49,268 nucleotides of DNA from Paenilisteria portnoyi (GCF_014322795.1 NZ_JAASTT010000025.1:1-49268), one strand, 5' to 3'; numbered from the stretch's first letter, positions 1-7,702 are shown. Notes: generated by a model not told the origin, from the sequence alone. A program made the numbers and translations.

Positions 1-97
1 AATATAAGGACGAACGAAGTGAGAAGTTAATCCATGCACTAAACGAAGTGACTTACAGTACCAATATAAGGACGAACAAAGTGAGAAGTTAATCCAT
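1..97. repeat. Direct duplication, 62-bp offset
   Basis: The stretch at 1-35 recurs at 63-97 with one visible difference (g at 16, a at 78). The offset is 62 bp, which is not a multiple of three, so any reading frame crossing the duplication shifts. The unit is cut off by the left window edge, so more copies could lie upstream. Confidence 0.85.
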
Positions 98-259
98 ATT
101 GTTAGGGTTCGTGCTGTACTTTATTTGACAGGAATCGCGTTGAATGATGTAGCTGTATTTGATTCTATCGTGGTGATTTTGCAGAAATATCGAGAACTGG
201 AAGAAACCGTCGCAGCTCGGGAGGCGTTTGATTGCGCATTAGAGGAATTAGTTGGGTAA
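3..259 (+). pseudogene. Disrupted small reading frame, 3' end
   Basis: Frame 3 reads YKDERSEKLIH and stops at 90-92. After the 62-bp duplication the near-identical peptide YKDEQSEKLIH reappears in another frame and continues with a plausible helical tail (LQKYRELEETVAAREAF) to a TAA at 257-259. Removing one copy would rejoin a single frame. I read this as the 3' part of a gene broken by a short tandem duplication. The protein family is not recognised, and the upstream part lies outside the window. A chance open frame cannot be excluded. Confidence 0.4.
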
Positions 260-276
260 TTTTCTACCAACTAAGG

Positions 277-305
277 TTGAAGTAGTCCGAAAATTATGCT
301 AAAAT
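277..305 (+). promoter_or_regulatory. Sigma-A promoter of the permease
   Basis: TTGAAG at 277-282, a 17-nt spacer and TAAAAT at 300-305, with TG two bases before the -10 (extended -10). The start codon is at 330, so the leader would be very short. Confidence 0.6.
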
Positions 306-329
306 CGTGTATAGGAACGGAGGAGTTTG

Positions 330-1718
330 ATGAAAAACACTAATTCATTTTTCAGAAAAAAGAAATTTCATTTGGAAACGAGTGGAGAGCATCATTTGAA
401 CAAGACGCTCGGAGCATTTGATTTAACGATGCTAGGCGTTGGGGCTGTGGTTGGGGCAGGTATATTTATTTTACCAGGACAAATTGCATCAGTTACTGCA
501 GGACCAGGAATCATTATTTCATTTATTATTGCAGGATTAGCTTGTTGTTTGGCTGCACTTTGCTATTCGGAATTTGCTTCTAAATTACCGATTGCGGGTA
601 GTGCGTATACATATAGTTACCATGTGTTCGGCGAGGGAATCGCATGGATATTAGGATGGTCGCTACTACTAGAATACGGACTTGCGGTGGCAGCTGTTGC
701 AAGCGGTTGGGCGGCGTATGTGAAAAGCTTGCTGGCCGGATTTAGTCTTCATATTCCAACAGCCATATCAGGTTCTTACAATCCAGATAAAGGTACTTAT
801 TTTGATTTCTTGGCATTCATTATCATCATTGTTATTGGTATTTTACTGAGTTTAGGAATTAAAGAATCTACGCGTGTCAATAACATCATGGTACTTATCA
901 AGGTTGCCGTGGTTGTCCTATTTATTGTCGTAGGTGTTTTCTATGTAAAACCGGATAATTGGACACCGTTCTTGCCGTTCGGATTTAGCGGTGTGATCAC
1001 GGGAGCATCGATGGTATTCTTTGCTTATATCGGTTTCGATGCGGTTTCGACGGCATCGGAGGAAGTGAAGAATCCACAACGCAATATGCCAATCGGGATT
1101 ATTTCTTCACTCGCGATCTGTACGATATTGTACATTTTGCTATCAGGTGTTTTGACAGGAATCGTACCTTACGCTGATTTAGAAGGGATTAGTGCTCCTG
1201 TAGCATTTGCACTTCAAGCTATTGGACAAAATTGGTTCGCAGGTCTCTTATCACTTGGCGCAATTGTTGGTATGACAACGGTTATCCTTGTTATGTCTTA
1301 CGGCGGAACACGTTTGCTATTCGCAATGGGACGTGACGGATTGTTGCCAGCAAGTTTTTCTAAATTAGGAAAACGTAATACGCCAGTTCGGAACACACTT
1401 ATTTTTGCGATTGCAATGGGCCTTGTGTCTGGTGTGGTACCATTGGCGCAACTGGCGGAACTAATTAACATCGGAACATTGTTCGCGTTCGCGATGGTTT
1501 CACTAGGAATTTTCTTCTTGCGTAAAAATAAAGATTTACCGACAACCGGTTTCAAAACACCATTATATCCATTTGTACCAGCGTTATCATTCCTATTGTG
1601 TGTGTACTTGATCTTGAATCTTTCTGCAATTACTTGGATTTCTTTCGCGATCTGGTTCGTAGTTGGATTGGCAGTGTACTTTGTTTATGGAAAACGGCAC
1701 TCTAATTTGAACGCTTAG
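330..1718 (+). CDS. APC-family amino acid permease (YfnA/CAT-like)
   Basis: A 462-residue cytoplasmic-membrane transporter, probably a proton symporter or exchanger for amino acids. The N-terminus has the APC signature region (TMLGVGAVVGAGIFILPG, about residues 33-50), followed by about 12 hydrophobic segments. FFAYIGFDAVSTASEEVKNP (about 230-250) is typical of the cationic amino acid transporter branch. I place the start at ATG 330 behind GGAGGAG rather than at the TTG one codon upstream. It stands alone with its own promoter and terminator. Substrate is not readable from sequence; a neutral or cationic amino acid is inferred from the family. Confidence 0.9.
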   Translation: MKNTNSFFRKKKFHLETSGEHHLNKTLGAFDLTMLGVGAVVGAGIFILPGQIASVTAGPGIIISFIIAGLACCLAALCYSEFASKLPIAGSAYTYSYHVFGEGIAWILGWSLLLEYGLAVAAVASGWAAYVKSLLAGFSLHIPTAISGSYNPDKGTYFDFLAFIIIIVIGILLSLGIKESTRVNNIMVLIKVAVVVLFIVVGVFYVKPDNWTPFLPFGFSGVITGASMVFFAYIGFDAVSTASEEVKNPQRNMPIGIISSLAICTILYILLSGVLTGIVPYADLEGISAPVAFALQAIGQNWFAGLLSLGAIVGMTTVILVMSYGGTRLLFAMGRDGLLPASFSKLGKRNTPVRNTLIFAIAMGLVSGVVPLAQLAELINIGTLFAFAMVSLGIFFLRKNKDLPTTGFKTPLYPFVPALSFLLCVYLILNLSAITWISFAIWFVVGLAVYFVYGKRHSNLNA

Positions 1719-1720
1719 TA

Positions 1721-1748
1721 GGAAAACCCTTGAAAAAGGGTTTTTTCT
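1721..1748 (+). terminator. Intrinsic terminator after the permease
   Basis: AAAACCCTT, a short GAAA loop, AAGGGTTTT and a T-run. Confidence 0.85.
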
Positions 1749-1778
1749 TATGCTAGGGCTTTTTAGTTTTCTTTAGAT

Positions 1779-1788
1779 TTGCTATAAT
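1779..1788 (+). promoter_or_regulatory. Extended -10 of the LXG operon
   Basis: TATAAT at 1783-1788 preceded by TGC gives an extended -10. The -35 position (about 1760) holds only a T-rich stretch. The first gene starts 38 bp downstream of the -10. Confidence 0.5.
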
Positions 1789-1825
1789 ACTCCTTGGAAG
1801 ATACTAACATGAGAGGAAGTATCCT

Positions 1826-2044
1826 ATGCCACATTACGAACAAGTTCGGCATGCGATATCTGCTAGAAAACATACTTTAGAGAGCATCATAGATGGAATT
1901 AGGAGTAGAAAAAACGGGATTCAAGATGAAAACCACGAAGCAGAGGAAAAAATGATACATAGGCTCAATCAAATGAAAGCGGAAGCCAAAGACATGATTT
2001 CTCACTGTGAGCAGACCGAGAATGCTTTGCGGAGGGAGATATGA
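1826..2044 (+). CDS. Small helical LXG-partner protein
   Basis: A 72-residue, highly charged and predicted all-helical protein with no signal peptide or membrane segment. It is the first gene of a four-gene operon ending in an LXG toxin and its immunity gene. Known LXG loci carry two small alpha-helical proteins just upstream (Lap1/Lap2 in streptococci; DUF5082/DUF5344-type proteins in bacilli) that bind the LXG domain and act as targeting factors for the type VII secretion system. Position, size and helicity fit this role. Family assignment is by context, as I cannot name the Pfam family. The next gene starts 1 nt after its stop codon. Confidence 0.7.
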   Translation: MPHYEQVRHAISARKHTLESIIDGIRSRKNGIQDENHEAEEKMIHRLNQMKAEAKDMISHCEQTENALRREI

Positions 2045-2045
2045 T

Positions 2046-2336
2046 ATGTCAACACAAATCGATATAGACACAGCTTGGGTTTTGAAACAATTAAAAAAGG
2101 GCGAACAAGCAGTATCAGGTTTTAAAGCCGAAGCCACAAAGATTCAACACACCGTGGACAAATTAAATAAGCAAGTTTCTCCGGCTTTTATGACACGTTA
2201 TATGGAGGTGAAAGAGGGATTAGTGACAGAAATAAAAGCGGATCAATTGACGAAATTAAAACAGGCTTTTGTGGATAGCCAACTGGCGGTACATGCATTT
2301 ATCAAAACGGATGCAAAGCTAGGAGGCGAGGGCTAA
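2046..2336 (+). CDS. Second helical LXG-partner protein (Lap1/WXG100-like)
   Basis: A 96-residue, mostly helical cytosolic protein. ATG 2046 is chosen because GGAGGGA (2031-2037) lies 8 nt upstream; a longer frame from 2007 lacks a good ribosome site. Size, position directly ahead of the LXG gene, and a TAATG overlap with it (2334-2338) suggest it is co-translated with the toxin and forms part of a pre-secretion complex. It resembles the DUF3130/TIGR04197-type small effectors in general character, but no WXG motif is visible, so the family name is tentative. Confidence 0.7.
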   Translation: MSTQIDIDTAWVLKQLKKGEQAVSGFKAEATKIQHTVDKLNKQVSPAFMTRYMEVKEGLVTEIKADQLTKLKQAFVDSQLAVHAFIKTDAKLGGEG

Positions 2337-3844
2337 TGGATTTCAAGCTAAACATGGGAGAATTGGAAGATGTATTGACATCGCTCCATAAAATGAAAGC
2401 CAGCTTAAAAACGTTAGACCGTGTATTAGTCAACATACAAAATGCCATCGCTCAACAACAAGGGAAATTAGCCGAAGCGTTGACAATGGAATTTGGCGCT
2501 CATCGAGACGATATTTCTCGGCAACAAGGAACGGTGACAAAACTGTTTACGTATTTAGAAAACTATGTGAATGATTTGAAAGACATTGATAGTCCGACTT
2601 ATCGCAATCAAGATATGCTAATTGATGCGCGTGGCCTTCAAAAGGCGGCTGAAATGCAAGGATACGCTTTAGATGATGCCAAAAGTGAAGTATTCAGGGT
2701 GCCACAGCCAAGCATCAATCGTATACCAGATGATCCAGACGAACTTTGGGTCATGCGGCATAACCAAGGATTGATGGAAGATTTAGATGACTATTTAAGG
2801 CAAAAGTTAACGCAATTACAGCAAAATGAAGGCGAAGCGATGCATCGGATTAGCCAAGATATGCGACGGCTCATGGAAATGGATCACGCACACGCCTCTA
2901 AAATAGAGGAAGATTACCGCCAATATGATCGAAATAAAGTACGACAAATCGGTGCTTCGACGAGAGATTCTATTTTCGGATTTGGAAAAAGGGCGATAGA
3001 AAGTTTGAAACATCCGGAGAAACAACTTGAAAGTATCGCCATGTTGATGAAAAATTTAAAAAGTGATCCATCAGGAACAATGGGAATGTTTTGGGACGGT
3101 ATCGTATCTAGCTATTTAGAGCCCTATAAAAAGGGCGATGCCTATGGATTGGCCAGCACTACTATATTTTTGACTAGTATGTTCGGAATTACGAAAGGAA
3201 TTAATGATTTCAGCAAGATAAAAAACGTGAAAGAAGTCAGTGCCAGCTCTGAGGTTAATGTGTTAGATGAGGAAGTTAGGGCAGTTTTAAAGACCTTCAC
3301 GCCAAAGAAAATCGTTTTAGAAAATGGTGAAATAGCATATGAATCCAAATGGGGAGTCCTTGTTCGCTCACCTAAGTACCTAGATGAGTCAGGGGAAATA
3401 AAATGGCCAGAAGCAAACGGATTTATGGTTGATAAAGCTGGAAAAGCGATTACAATAAATGCTGATTTGAAGGCGGGACAAATTATTGATAGGTACGGAG
3501 ATTCTGGGGGTACATTTGTGAGTCCAATGAAAAACGGTAAGCCGTTAGATTATGATACCAGAGGCCTGCCGTATCCAGAGAGTGTGAAACCGTATTATAA
3601 ATATGAAGTGATAGAGAATATTAATTTAAAAAATGTACAAAATGCATACAATAAACTTGATGATTCTCTGAAAACTAAACTAGATGTAGACATGGAACAA
3701 TATGCATTTACGCTTGAAGATATAGCGAACCCTCAAGCTGGGAAAGTTGCAGAAGTTTTTGGTGCTGGTGGTGGCACACAAATTAAATTTGGCACCGCTG
3801 TTCACTGGTATGAGAAACTGGGATTATTGAAGGAGGTAAAATAA
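2336..3844 (+). CDS. LXG-domain type VII toxin with C-terminal TNT NADase domain
   Basis: A 502-residue effector. Residues about 1-200 are long amphipathic helices typical of the LXG domain recognised by the Firmicutes type VII (Esx/YukE-type) machinery. Residues about 205-300 form a linker with a hydrophobic, Gly-rich stretch. Residues 381-502 match the tuberculosis necrotizing toxin fold: DRYGDSGGTFVSP (Arg386), GLPYP, PYYKYEV, then AEVFGAGGGTQ (Gln482) and a closing EKLGLLKEV. TNT enzymes hydrolyse NAD+ and kill competitor cells. Compared with the usual TNT layout there are about 30 extra residues between PYYKYEV and the GGGTQ motif. The position I align with the reported active-site His of M. 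tuberculosis TNT looks like Tyr, although that alignment is by eye. No secretion-machinery genes lie in the window. Confidence 0.85.
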   Translation: MDFKLNMGELEDVLTSLHKMKASLKTLDRVLVNIQNAIAQQQGKLAEALTMEFGAHRDDISRQQGTVTKLFTYLENYVNDLKDIDSPTYRNQDMLIDARGLQKAAEMQGYALDDAKSEVFRVPQPSINRIPDDPDELWVMRHNQGLMEDLDDYLRQKLTQLQQNEGEAMHRISQDMRRLMEMDHAHASKIEEDYRQYDRNKVRQIGASTRDSIFGFGKRAIESLKHPEKQLESIAMLMKNLKSDPSGTMGMFWDGIVSSYLEPYKKGDAYGLASTTIFLTSMFGITKGINDFSKIKNVKEVSASSEVNVLDEEVRAVLKTFTPKKIVLENGEIAYESKWGVLVRSPKYLDESGEIKWPEANGFMVDKAGKAITINADLKAGQIIDRYGDSGGTFVSPMKNGKPLDYDTRGLPYPESVKPYYKYEVIENINLKNVQNAYNKLDDSLKTKLDVDMEQYAFTLEDIANPQAGKVAEVFGAGGGTQIKFGTAVHWYEKLGLLKEVK

Positions 3845-3845
3845 A

Positions 3846-4169
3846 TTGAAAAACAATAAGATAGAGGACAGAACTTTGCTAGAAGAAGATATAAAATTAC
3901 TAGGATATGAACAGATGAGGTATTCAATATTTGCTGGTGAGGATGTTAATAGGCAAGAGTACCAAGTTAGAATAGAGTGTGTCCAAGATGGCTTTGAGGT
4001 CTACACAACAAGAGATAGAGCATCTGTTACGGGCAAGTACTCATTTGAAAATTTTGAGGATGCGAGGAATAAATTTATAAGGTTATTAAAACTAATGGTT
4101 CTATCAAACCAAGAATCTGTAGAAGAGGGAGAACGACCAGTGTATTCATCACCTTTATGGGATAAATAG
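3846..4169 (+). CDS. Probable immunity protein for the TNT toxin
   Basis: A 107-residue acidic cytosolic protein starting at TTG 3846, 9 nt behind AGGAGG (3831-3836), which lies inside the 3' end of the toxin gene. Its position immediately after a polymorphic toxin and in the same operon is the standard place for the cognate inhibitor (the IFT/Imm type for TNT domains). The pattern of short beta strands (YQVRIECVQDGFEVYTTRD) followed by a helix resembles small Imm folds such as Imm59, but I cannot assign the family firmly. It would protect the producer by binding the NADase. Confidence 0.65.
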   Translation: MKNNKIEDRTLLEEDIKLLGYEQMRYSIFAGEDVNRQEYQVRIECVQDGFEVYTTRDRASVTGKYSFENFEDARNKFIRLLKLMVLSNQESVEEGERPVYSSPLWDK

Positions 4170-4274
4170 GAGGATGGAGCGCCGCCGAGGATATGAGCTT
4201 AAACATTGAGCAGCAAGTATTTGTTAAGCTATAAGGATAATGGCTAACAGATGAAAGCGATGGGAGTGTAAAAT
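4170..4274 (+). other. Decayed spacer after the immunity gene
   Basis: About 105 bp with a strong ribosome site (AGGAGG at 4169-4174) followed only by very short frames, such as one of 13 codons beginning ATGAGCTTAAAC. It looks like the eroded remains of a further small gene of the toxin locus. No family can be recognised. Confidence 0.3.
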
Positions 4275-4322
4275 AAACTGTGTAAATAATGAATCCTAGG
4301 TTCATTATTTACACAGTTTTTC
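4275..4322 (+). terminator. Perfect 19-bp-stem intrinsic terminator
   Basis: Arms 4275-4293 and 4301-4319 are exact complements around a 7-nt loop, followed by TTTTTC. The arms are preceded by A residues, so it may work in both directions. The next base (4323) starts the group II intron fragment. Confidence 0.9.
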
Positions 4323-4385
4323 GTGCGCCCAGCATGCGCAAATGCTAGGTGGTGAAAGTCCACTACAGGCTTGGCAGTAGGAACT
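4323..4385 (+). mobile_element. Group II intron 5' fragment (63 nt), class C-like
   Basis: It begins with the group II 5' splice-site motif GTGCG and shares 63 nt with the longer fragment at 26269-26331, differing at only two visible positions. Homology stops at 4385. No reverse transcriptase and no domain V are present, so it cannot be active. The boundary with the upstream terminator matches the known target preference of bacterial class C introns, which insert just after intrinsic terminators. Confidence 0.7.
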
Positions 4386-4420
4386 CTATTTCTTAATTAC
4401 ACACTTTTCTTGACAAACCC

Positions 4421-4465
4421 AAAGCGATTGAATGACTTGGAACTAGTCGCTCAATCGCTTTTTTC
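4421..4465 (+). terminator. Hairpin between the intron fragment and the PadR gene
   Basis: AAAGCGATTGA at 4421-4431 pairs with TCAATCGCTTT at 4451-4461 around a 19-nt loop and is followed by T residues. The PadR gene ends at 4464 on the other strand, so this is convergent and possibly bidirectional. Confidence 0.65.
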
Positions 4466-5009
4466 ATATCTTATCGAACGAACTATGATACAAATCCTCA
4501 GCCCAGTCACACCATGCGAGTTCCTGCGTACAAAGATCATCACGGCGTTTTACAATTAAATAGCGGCCAAATGAATTGCGCCATTCTTCTTTTCGTGTCG
4601 GGTCATTTTGCAATGTTTCCAGTTCCTCGAGCTTCGGTTTATTAATCGCAGCTCTTTTTTTGTAGTGTCTGCGGCGGTCGTTGAAAAGTTGGGCGACAGT
4701 GCTTTTTTCCATTAGCGCGATGACGTAAATTTTGGCTAGGAATTCATCGCGGCTAATTGGCTCGGCGGTTTCTTCTAGTACCCATTTGCTGACGGCCTGC
4801 ACGCCTTTTTCTGTTAAGGAATAGATTTTCTTCGTGGTATCAGGATCAGCCTCAAAGCGGACATAGCCTTCTGTTTCCATTTTACCGAGGACTGTGTAGA
4901 TTTGGCTGTGATGCGCTTGCCAGAATAATTCCATATATTGTTTTAATTCGTAGCCCGTGCAGGATTTGCGGGCGAGCATGCATAGCAGAACGTAACTTAA
5001 TGTATTCAA
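4464..5009 (-). CDS. PadR-family transcriptional regulator
   Basis: A 181-residue repressor: N-terminal winged helix (NTLSYVLLCMLARKSCTGYEL through the wing ending in KIYSLTEKG), followed by the helical Vir_act_alpha_C dimerisation region. I choose the TTG at 5009, 6 nt behind GGAGGGG, because the family canonically begins MNTLSY; the TTG five codons upstream has no ribosome site. It is divergent from an MFS exporter. A palindrome of the PadR type (ATGT-N8-ACAT) overlaps the exporter's -35, so control of the exporter and probably autoregulation are inferred. PadR proteins typically respond to phenolic acids or drugs. Confidence 0.85.
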   Translation of the reverse strand: MNTLSYVLLCMLARKSCTGYELKQYMELFWQAHHSQIYTVLGKMETEGYVRFEADPDTTKKIYSLTEKGVQAVSKWVLEETAEPISRDEFLAKIYVIALMEKSTVAQLFNDRRRHYKKRAAINKPKLEELETLQNDPTRKEEWRNSFGRYLIVKRRDDLCTQELAWCDWAEDLYHSSFDKI

Positions 5010-5083
5010 TTCGAACCCCTCCAACGCAACGTTTATTCGTTTAGTATACCATATCCTATTCTGAAATTTAATGTAAAAATAGA

Positions 5084-5101
5084 CATGTCAATATTGACAT
5101 G
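5084..5101. promoter_or_regulatory. Palindromic PadR-type operator
   Basis: A perfect 18-bp palindrome with core ATGTCAATATTGACAT (5085-5100), matching the ATGT-N8-ACAT pattern known for PadR repressors. It covers the -35 hexamer (TTGACA at 5094-5099) of the MFS promoter, so bound repressor would exclude RNA polymerase. Confidence 0.75.
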
Positions 5102-5123
5102 ATAGTCTAATTAGGAGTATACT
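5094..5123 (+). promoter_or_regulatory. Sigma-A promoter of the MFS exporter operon
   Basis: TTGACA at 5094-5099, an 18-nt spacer and TATACT at 5118-5123. A candidate -10 for the divergent PadR gene (TATACT on the minus strand) lies at 5043-5048. Confidence 0.75.
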
Positions 5124-5159
5124 TTAAAACAGGTTAATAATCAAACAGGAGTGGTAAAC

Positions 5160-6359
5160 GTGGTAGAAGGAAAAGTTGCATTAAAAAAAGAAGATGGCGT
5201 TTTGAAAAGCCTGCTGCACCAGCCTAAATCGGCGTTAGCGGTAGCTTTTTCATGTGTGGTCGCCTTTATGGGAATCGGACTTGTCGATCCTATCTTAAAA
5301 TCAATTTCGGAGCAGCTACATGCGACGCCGGCACAAACATCGTTATTATTTACGAGTTATATGTTGGTAACGGGTATTGTGATGCTGTTTACTGGATTTA
5401 TATCGAGCCGAATCGGAGCTAAAAAGACATTGCTTATCGGGCTTGTCATTATTATTATTTTCGCAGGTCTTGGCGGATTATCGCAGTCAGTTGGGCAATT
5501 AGTCGGACTCCGGGCTGGTTGGGGACTCGGGAATGCACTCTTTATTTCGACGGCTCTGGCAACGATTATTGCAGTTAGTTCGGGCGCGACGGAAAAAGCG
5601 ATTATCATGTATGAAGCGGCGATGGGACTTGGTATGTCAGTCGGTCCGCTCGTTGGTGGGTTGCTTGGGAGCATCACGTGGCGCGCGCCATTTTTCGGTG
5701 TAGCGACTTTAATGGCGATTGGATTTGTGTCGATTATCATGTTGCTCGATCCAATACCAAAGCCAAAAGTGAAATCAAAATTCTGGGATTCGCTTCGAGC
5801 TTTGCGTCACAAAGGCTTACTTGTCACAGGTTTAACAGCGCTATTTTATAATTTTGGATTCTTTACGTTGCTCGCGTATTCGCCATTTTTGATGGTTGGA
5901 TATAGCGCGATTCAAGTTGGATTAGTATTCTTCGGCTGGGGTCTAATGCTCGCCATTTCCTCAGTTTTTGTGGCGCCGCGATTGGAAGAAATGTGGGGGA
6001 CAAAATTGGTGATGATTGGCGCGCTGGCATTTTTTGCGATTGTCTTAGTCGTGATGGGAGTTGGCGCGAATGATAGTACGGTCATTTCCGTCTGTATCGT
6101 GATTGCAGGATTTTTCCAAGGGATTAATAATACATTGATTACGTCGGCGGTGATGGTCGTTTCTCCGGTGGAACGTGCGACGGCTTCCTCGGCTTACAGC
6201 TTTATTCGGTTTACGGGTGGTGCGATTGCGCCTTGGTTGGCTGGAAGTTTGGCCGTTTGGTTCAACCCGCACGTGACGTTTTATGTCGCAGGATTTGCCG
6301 TACTGATCGGCATTATTATTTTGCTTGCAGGAAGAAAAGCGTTGAGCGCACTTGATTAA
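5160..6359 (+). CDS. MFS drug-efflux transporter
   Basis: A 399-residue, roughly 12-helix major facilitator protein of the multidrug-resistance type. FTGFISSRIGAKKTLL is the loop 2-3 motif A, and GLGMSVGPLVGGLLG matches antiporter motif C. I choose GTG 5160, 7 nt behind AGGAG, over the in-frame GTG at 5151 that sits inside the ribosome site. It is divergent from the PadR regulator and followed 13 nt later by a universal stress protein gene, so the two plus-strand genes are probably one unit induced when the repressor releases. The exported compound is unknown; phenolic or xenobiotic substrates are inferred from the PadR pairing. Confidence 0.85.
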   Translation: MVEGKVALKKEDGVLKSLLHQPKSALAVAFSCVVAFMGIGLVDPILKSISEQLHATPAQTSLLFTSYMLVTGIVMLFTGFISSRIGAKKTLLIGLVIIIIFAGLGGLSQSVGQLVGLRAGWGLGNALFISTALATIIAVSSGATEKAIIMYEAAMGLGMSVGPLVGGLLGSITWRAPFFGVATLMAIGFVSIIMLLDPIPKPKVKSKFWDSLRALRHKGLLVTGLTALFYNFGFFTLLAYSPFLMVGYSAIQVGLVFFGWGLMLAISSVFVAPRLEEMWGTKLVMIGALAFFAIVLVVMGVGANDSTVISVCIVIAGFFQGINNTLITSAVMVVSPVERATASSAYSFIRFTGGAIAPWLAGSLAVWFNPHVTFYVAGFAVLIGIIILLAGRKALSALD

Positions 6360-6372
6360 TGGAGGGATTAGG

Positions 6373-6792
6373 ATGAAATTAGCAGTATTAATTGCAGACG
6401 ATCAACTATCTAAAAAAATCGTGACAAAAACGGTGGCGTTGTGTCAGGAGTTTGCAGAGGCGCCAGAAATCACGCTGATTCATGTCGTGAATGACAAAGC
6501 GATTGCGGAGGATGTGGAAGTTGGCGTGGATGTATCGGAAAGTTTAGAGGTAGATGCACAGAAAATGCTTGCGGAAAAAGGCGCGATGTTTGGTGAGGCA
6601 GGACTGGTTTATAAAACGGCAATCTTGAGCGGTTTTCCTGCAAAAGAAGTGACGAAATATGCAGGCGAAGTAGGACTGGATATGCTGGTTATGGGGCATC
6701 ATGATTTGTCGATTGTTCAGAAAATGACGATCGGTAGCGTCGCGAAAAAAATCGTCCAGCATGCAGAATGTCCAGTATTATTGATTAAATAA
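6373..6792 (+). CDS. Universal stress protein (UspA family)
   Basis: A 139-residue cytosolic UspA-fold protein. Near the C-terminus MGHHDLSIVQKMTIGSVAKK carries the ATP-binding pattern G-x2-G-x9-G(S/T) in a slightly varied form, followed by the usual closing strand CPVLLIK. Start is ATG 6373, 6 nt after GGAGGG; a TTG at 6352 overlaps the exporter's end and lacks a ribosome site. It lies 13 nt behind the MFS gene and shares its promoter, which suggests a role in the same stress response. Confidence 0.88.
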   Translation: MKLAVLIADDQLSKKIVTKTVALCQEFAEAPEITLIHVVNDKAIAEDVEVGVDVSESLEVDAQKMLAEKGAMFGEAGLVYKTAILSGFPAKEVTKYAGEVGLDMLVMGHHDLSIVQKMTIGSVAKKIVQHAECPVLLIK

Positions 6793-6796
6793 ATAG

Positions 6797-6851
6797 AAGC
6801 TAGTAGGAAGCTCACGTATTACCATCGTGATTTTCCTACTAGCTTTTTTAT
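6797..6851. terminator. Bidirectional intrinsic terminator
   Basis: AAGCTAGTAGGAA (6797-6809) pairs with TTCCTACTAGCTT (6833-6845), with an additional inner CACG/CGTG pairing and a T-run. It lies between the convergent stress-protein and hydrolase genes and can serve both. Confidence 0.85.
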
Positions 6852-7702
6852 TTGTATGCTTCTAAAAAACGTAACGCTTGTTTATAGGCCGGCAAGCCGT
6901 CGTCGATGTTGGCATCAAAATCATGTTCTAAATTCTGCACGGTGAAAAGCTCATTTTGGAAAGTAGTCTGTGCTATTTTTTCAGCTTCGGTGTACGGCAC
7001 GTCTTTGTCAGTTGTGCTGTGCGCAATGAATACAGGCGGTAAAAAGCTGAAATCGCGCATGTCTTCGAGGGAAAATGCATCGATATCGGCATCTTGATGC
7101 GGACCGAAAACTTCATCCAACCACCGCCCAGTTTGGCGGCAATATATGTACAAGGCGTAGCGCTTTTCGATGAATCCTTCTGCGAGTTCCGTTTTGCCCG
7201 TTAAAGCGGTTTTTAAATCGGTTGGAATCGTTGGTAGTTTGGCATAATGCGGATTCGGATTTTTATACCAGGAACCGCCAAGTGAGGCATAGCCATAGAA
7301 GGACAACACGGCGTCGGCAGTTGGTAGCGTCGCATCGGCTGCGGCTTGTAGGGCAAGGTAAGCGCCAGCGGAACGCCCAAATAGGATAAACGCGCTTGCA
7401 ACACCAAACTCCGCGCGGGCATTGGCTTCAAACCAGAAAATGGCATCTTGCACGTCTTCGTAAATCTCGGGAAGCTTTGTTTCTGGCGCCAACCGATAAT
7501 CGACCGCGAAAAAATGATACCCAGCTTCGAGAAAAAGGTTGCGGTACGTTTCTGGAAGATCATTGCGAAGTCCCCAAATGAGACCGCCACCATGAAAATA
7601 AATAATCGTTTTAGCTGCATCAGGACGCGGACTTGGATAGAAATCTCCTTTTAGCGCCAAGCCATTTTTTTCGGCAAAAATAATTGTTTGCAATTGGGTC
7701 AT
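6848..7702 (-). CDS. Alpha/beta hydrolase, HSL/esterase type
   Basis: A 284-residue cytosolic hydrolase. HGGG at residues 37-40 forms the oxyanion-hole motif of hormone-sensitive-lipase-type esterases. The nucleophile elbow is GRSAG with Ser111. An Asp in HSTTDKDVPY and a His in LEHDFD near the C-terminus complete the triad. An ATG at 7702 touches the ribosome site AAGGAG; a TTG three codons later (7693) is better spaced, so the true start may be there. It is divergent from the allantoate operon. A hydrolytic link to that pathway is possible but unsupported. Substrate unknown. Confidence 0.8.
   Translation of the reverse strand: MTQLQTIIFAEKNGLALKGDFYPSPRPDAAKTIIYFHGGGLIWGLRNDLPETYRNLFLEAGYHFFAVDYRLAPETKLPEIYEDVQDAIFWFEANARAEFGVASAFILFGRSAGAYLALQAAADATLPTADAVLSFYGYASLGGSWYKNPNPHYAKLPTIPTDLKTALTGKTELAEGFIEKRYALYIYCRQTGRWLDEVFGPHQDADIDAFSLEDMRDFSFLPPVFIAHSTTDKDVPYTEAEKIAQTTFQNELFTVQNLEHDFDANIDDGLPAYKQALRFLEAYK

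Noticed and set aside
4371-4559. A 62-residue plus-strand frame between the intron fragment and padR
   Set aside because: It crosses the intron end and a terminator and overlaps the 3' end of padR, with no ribosome site.
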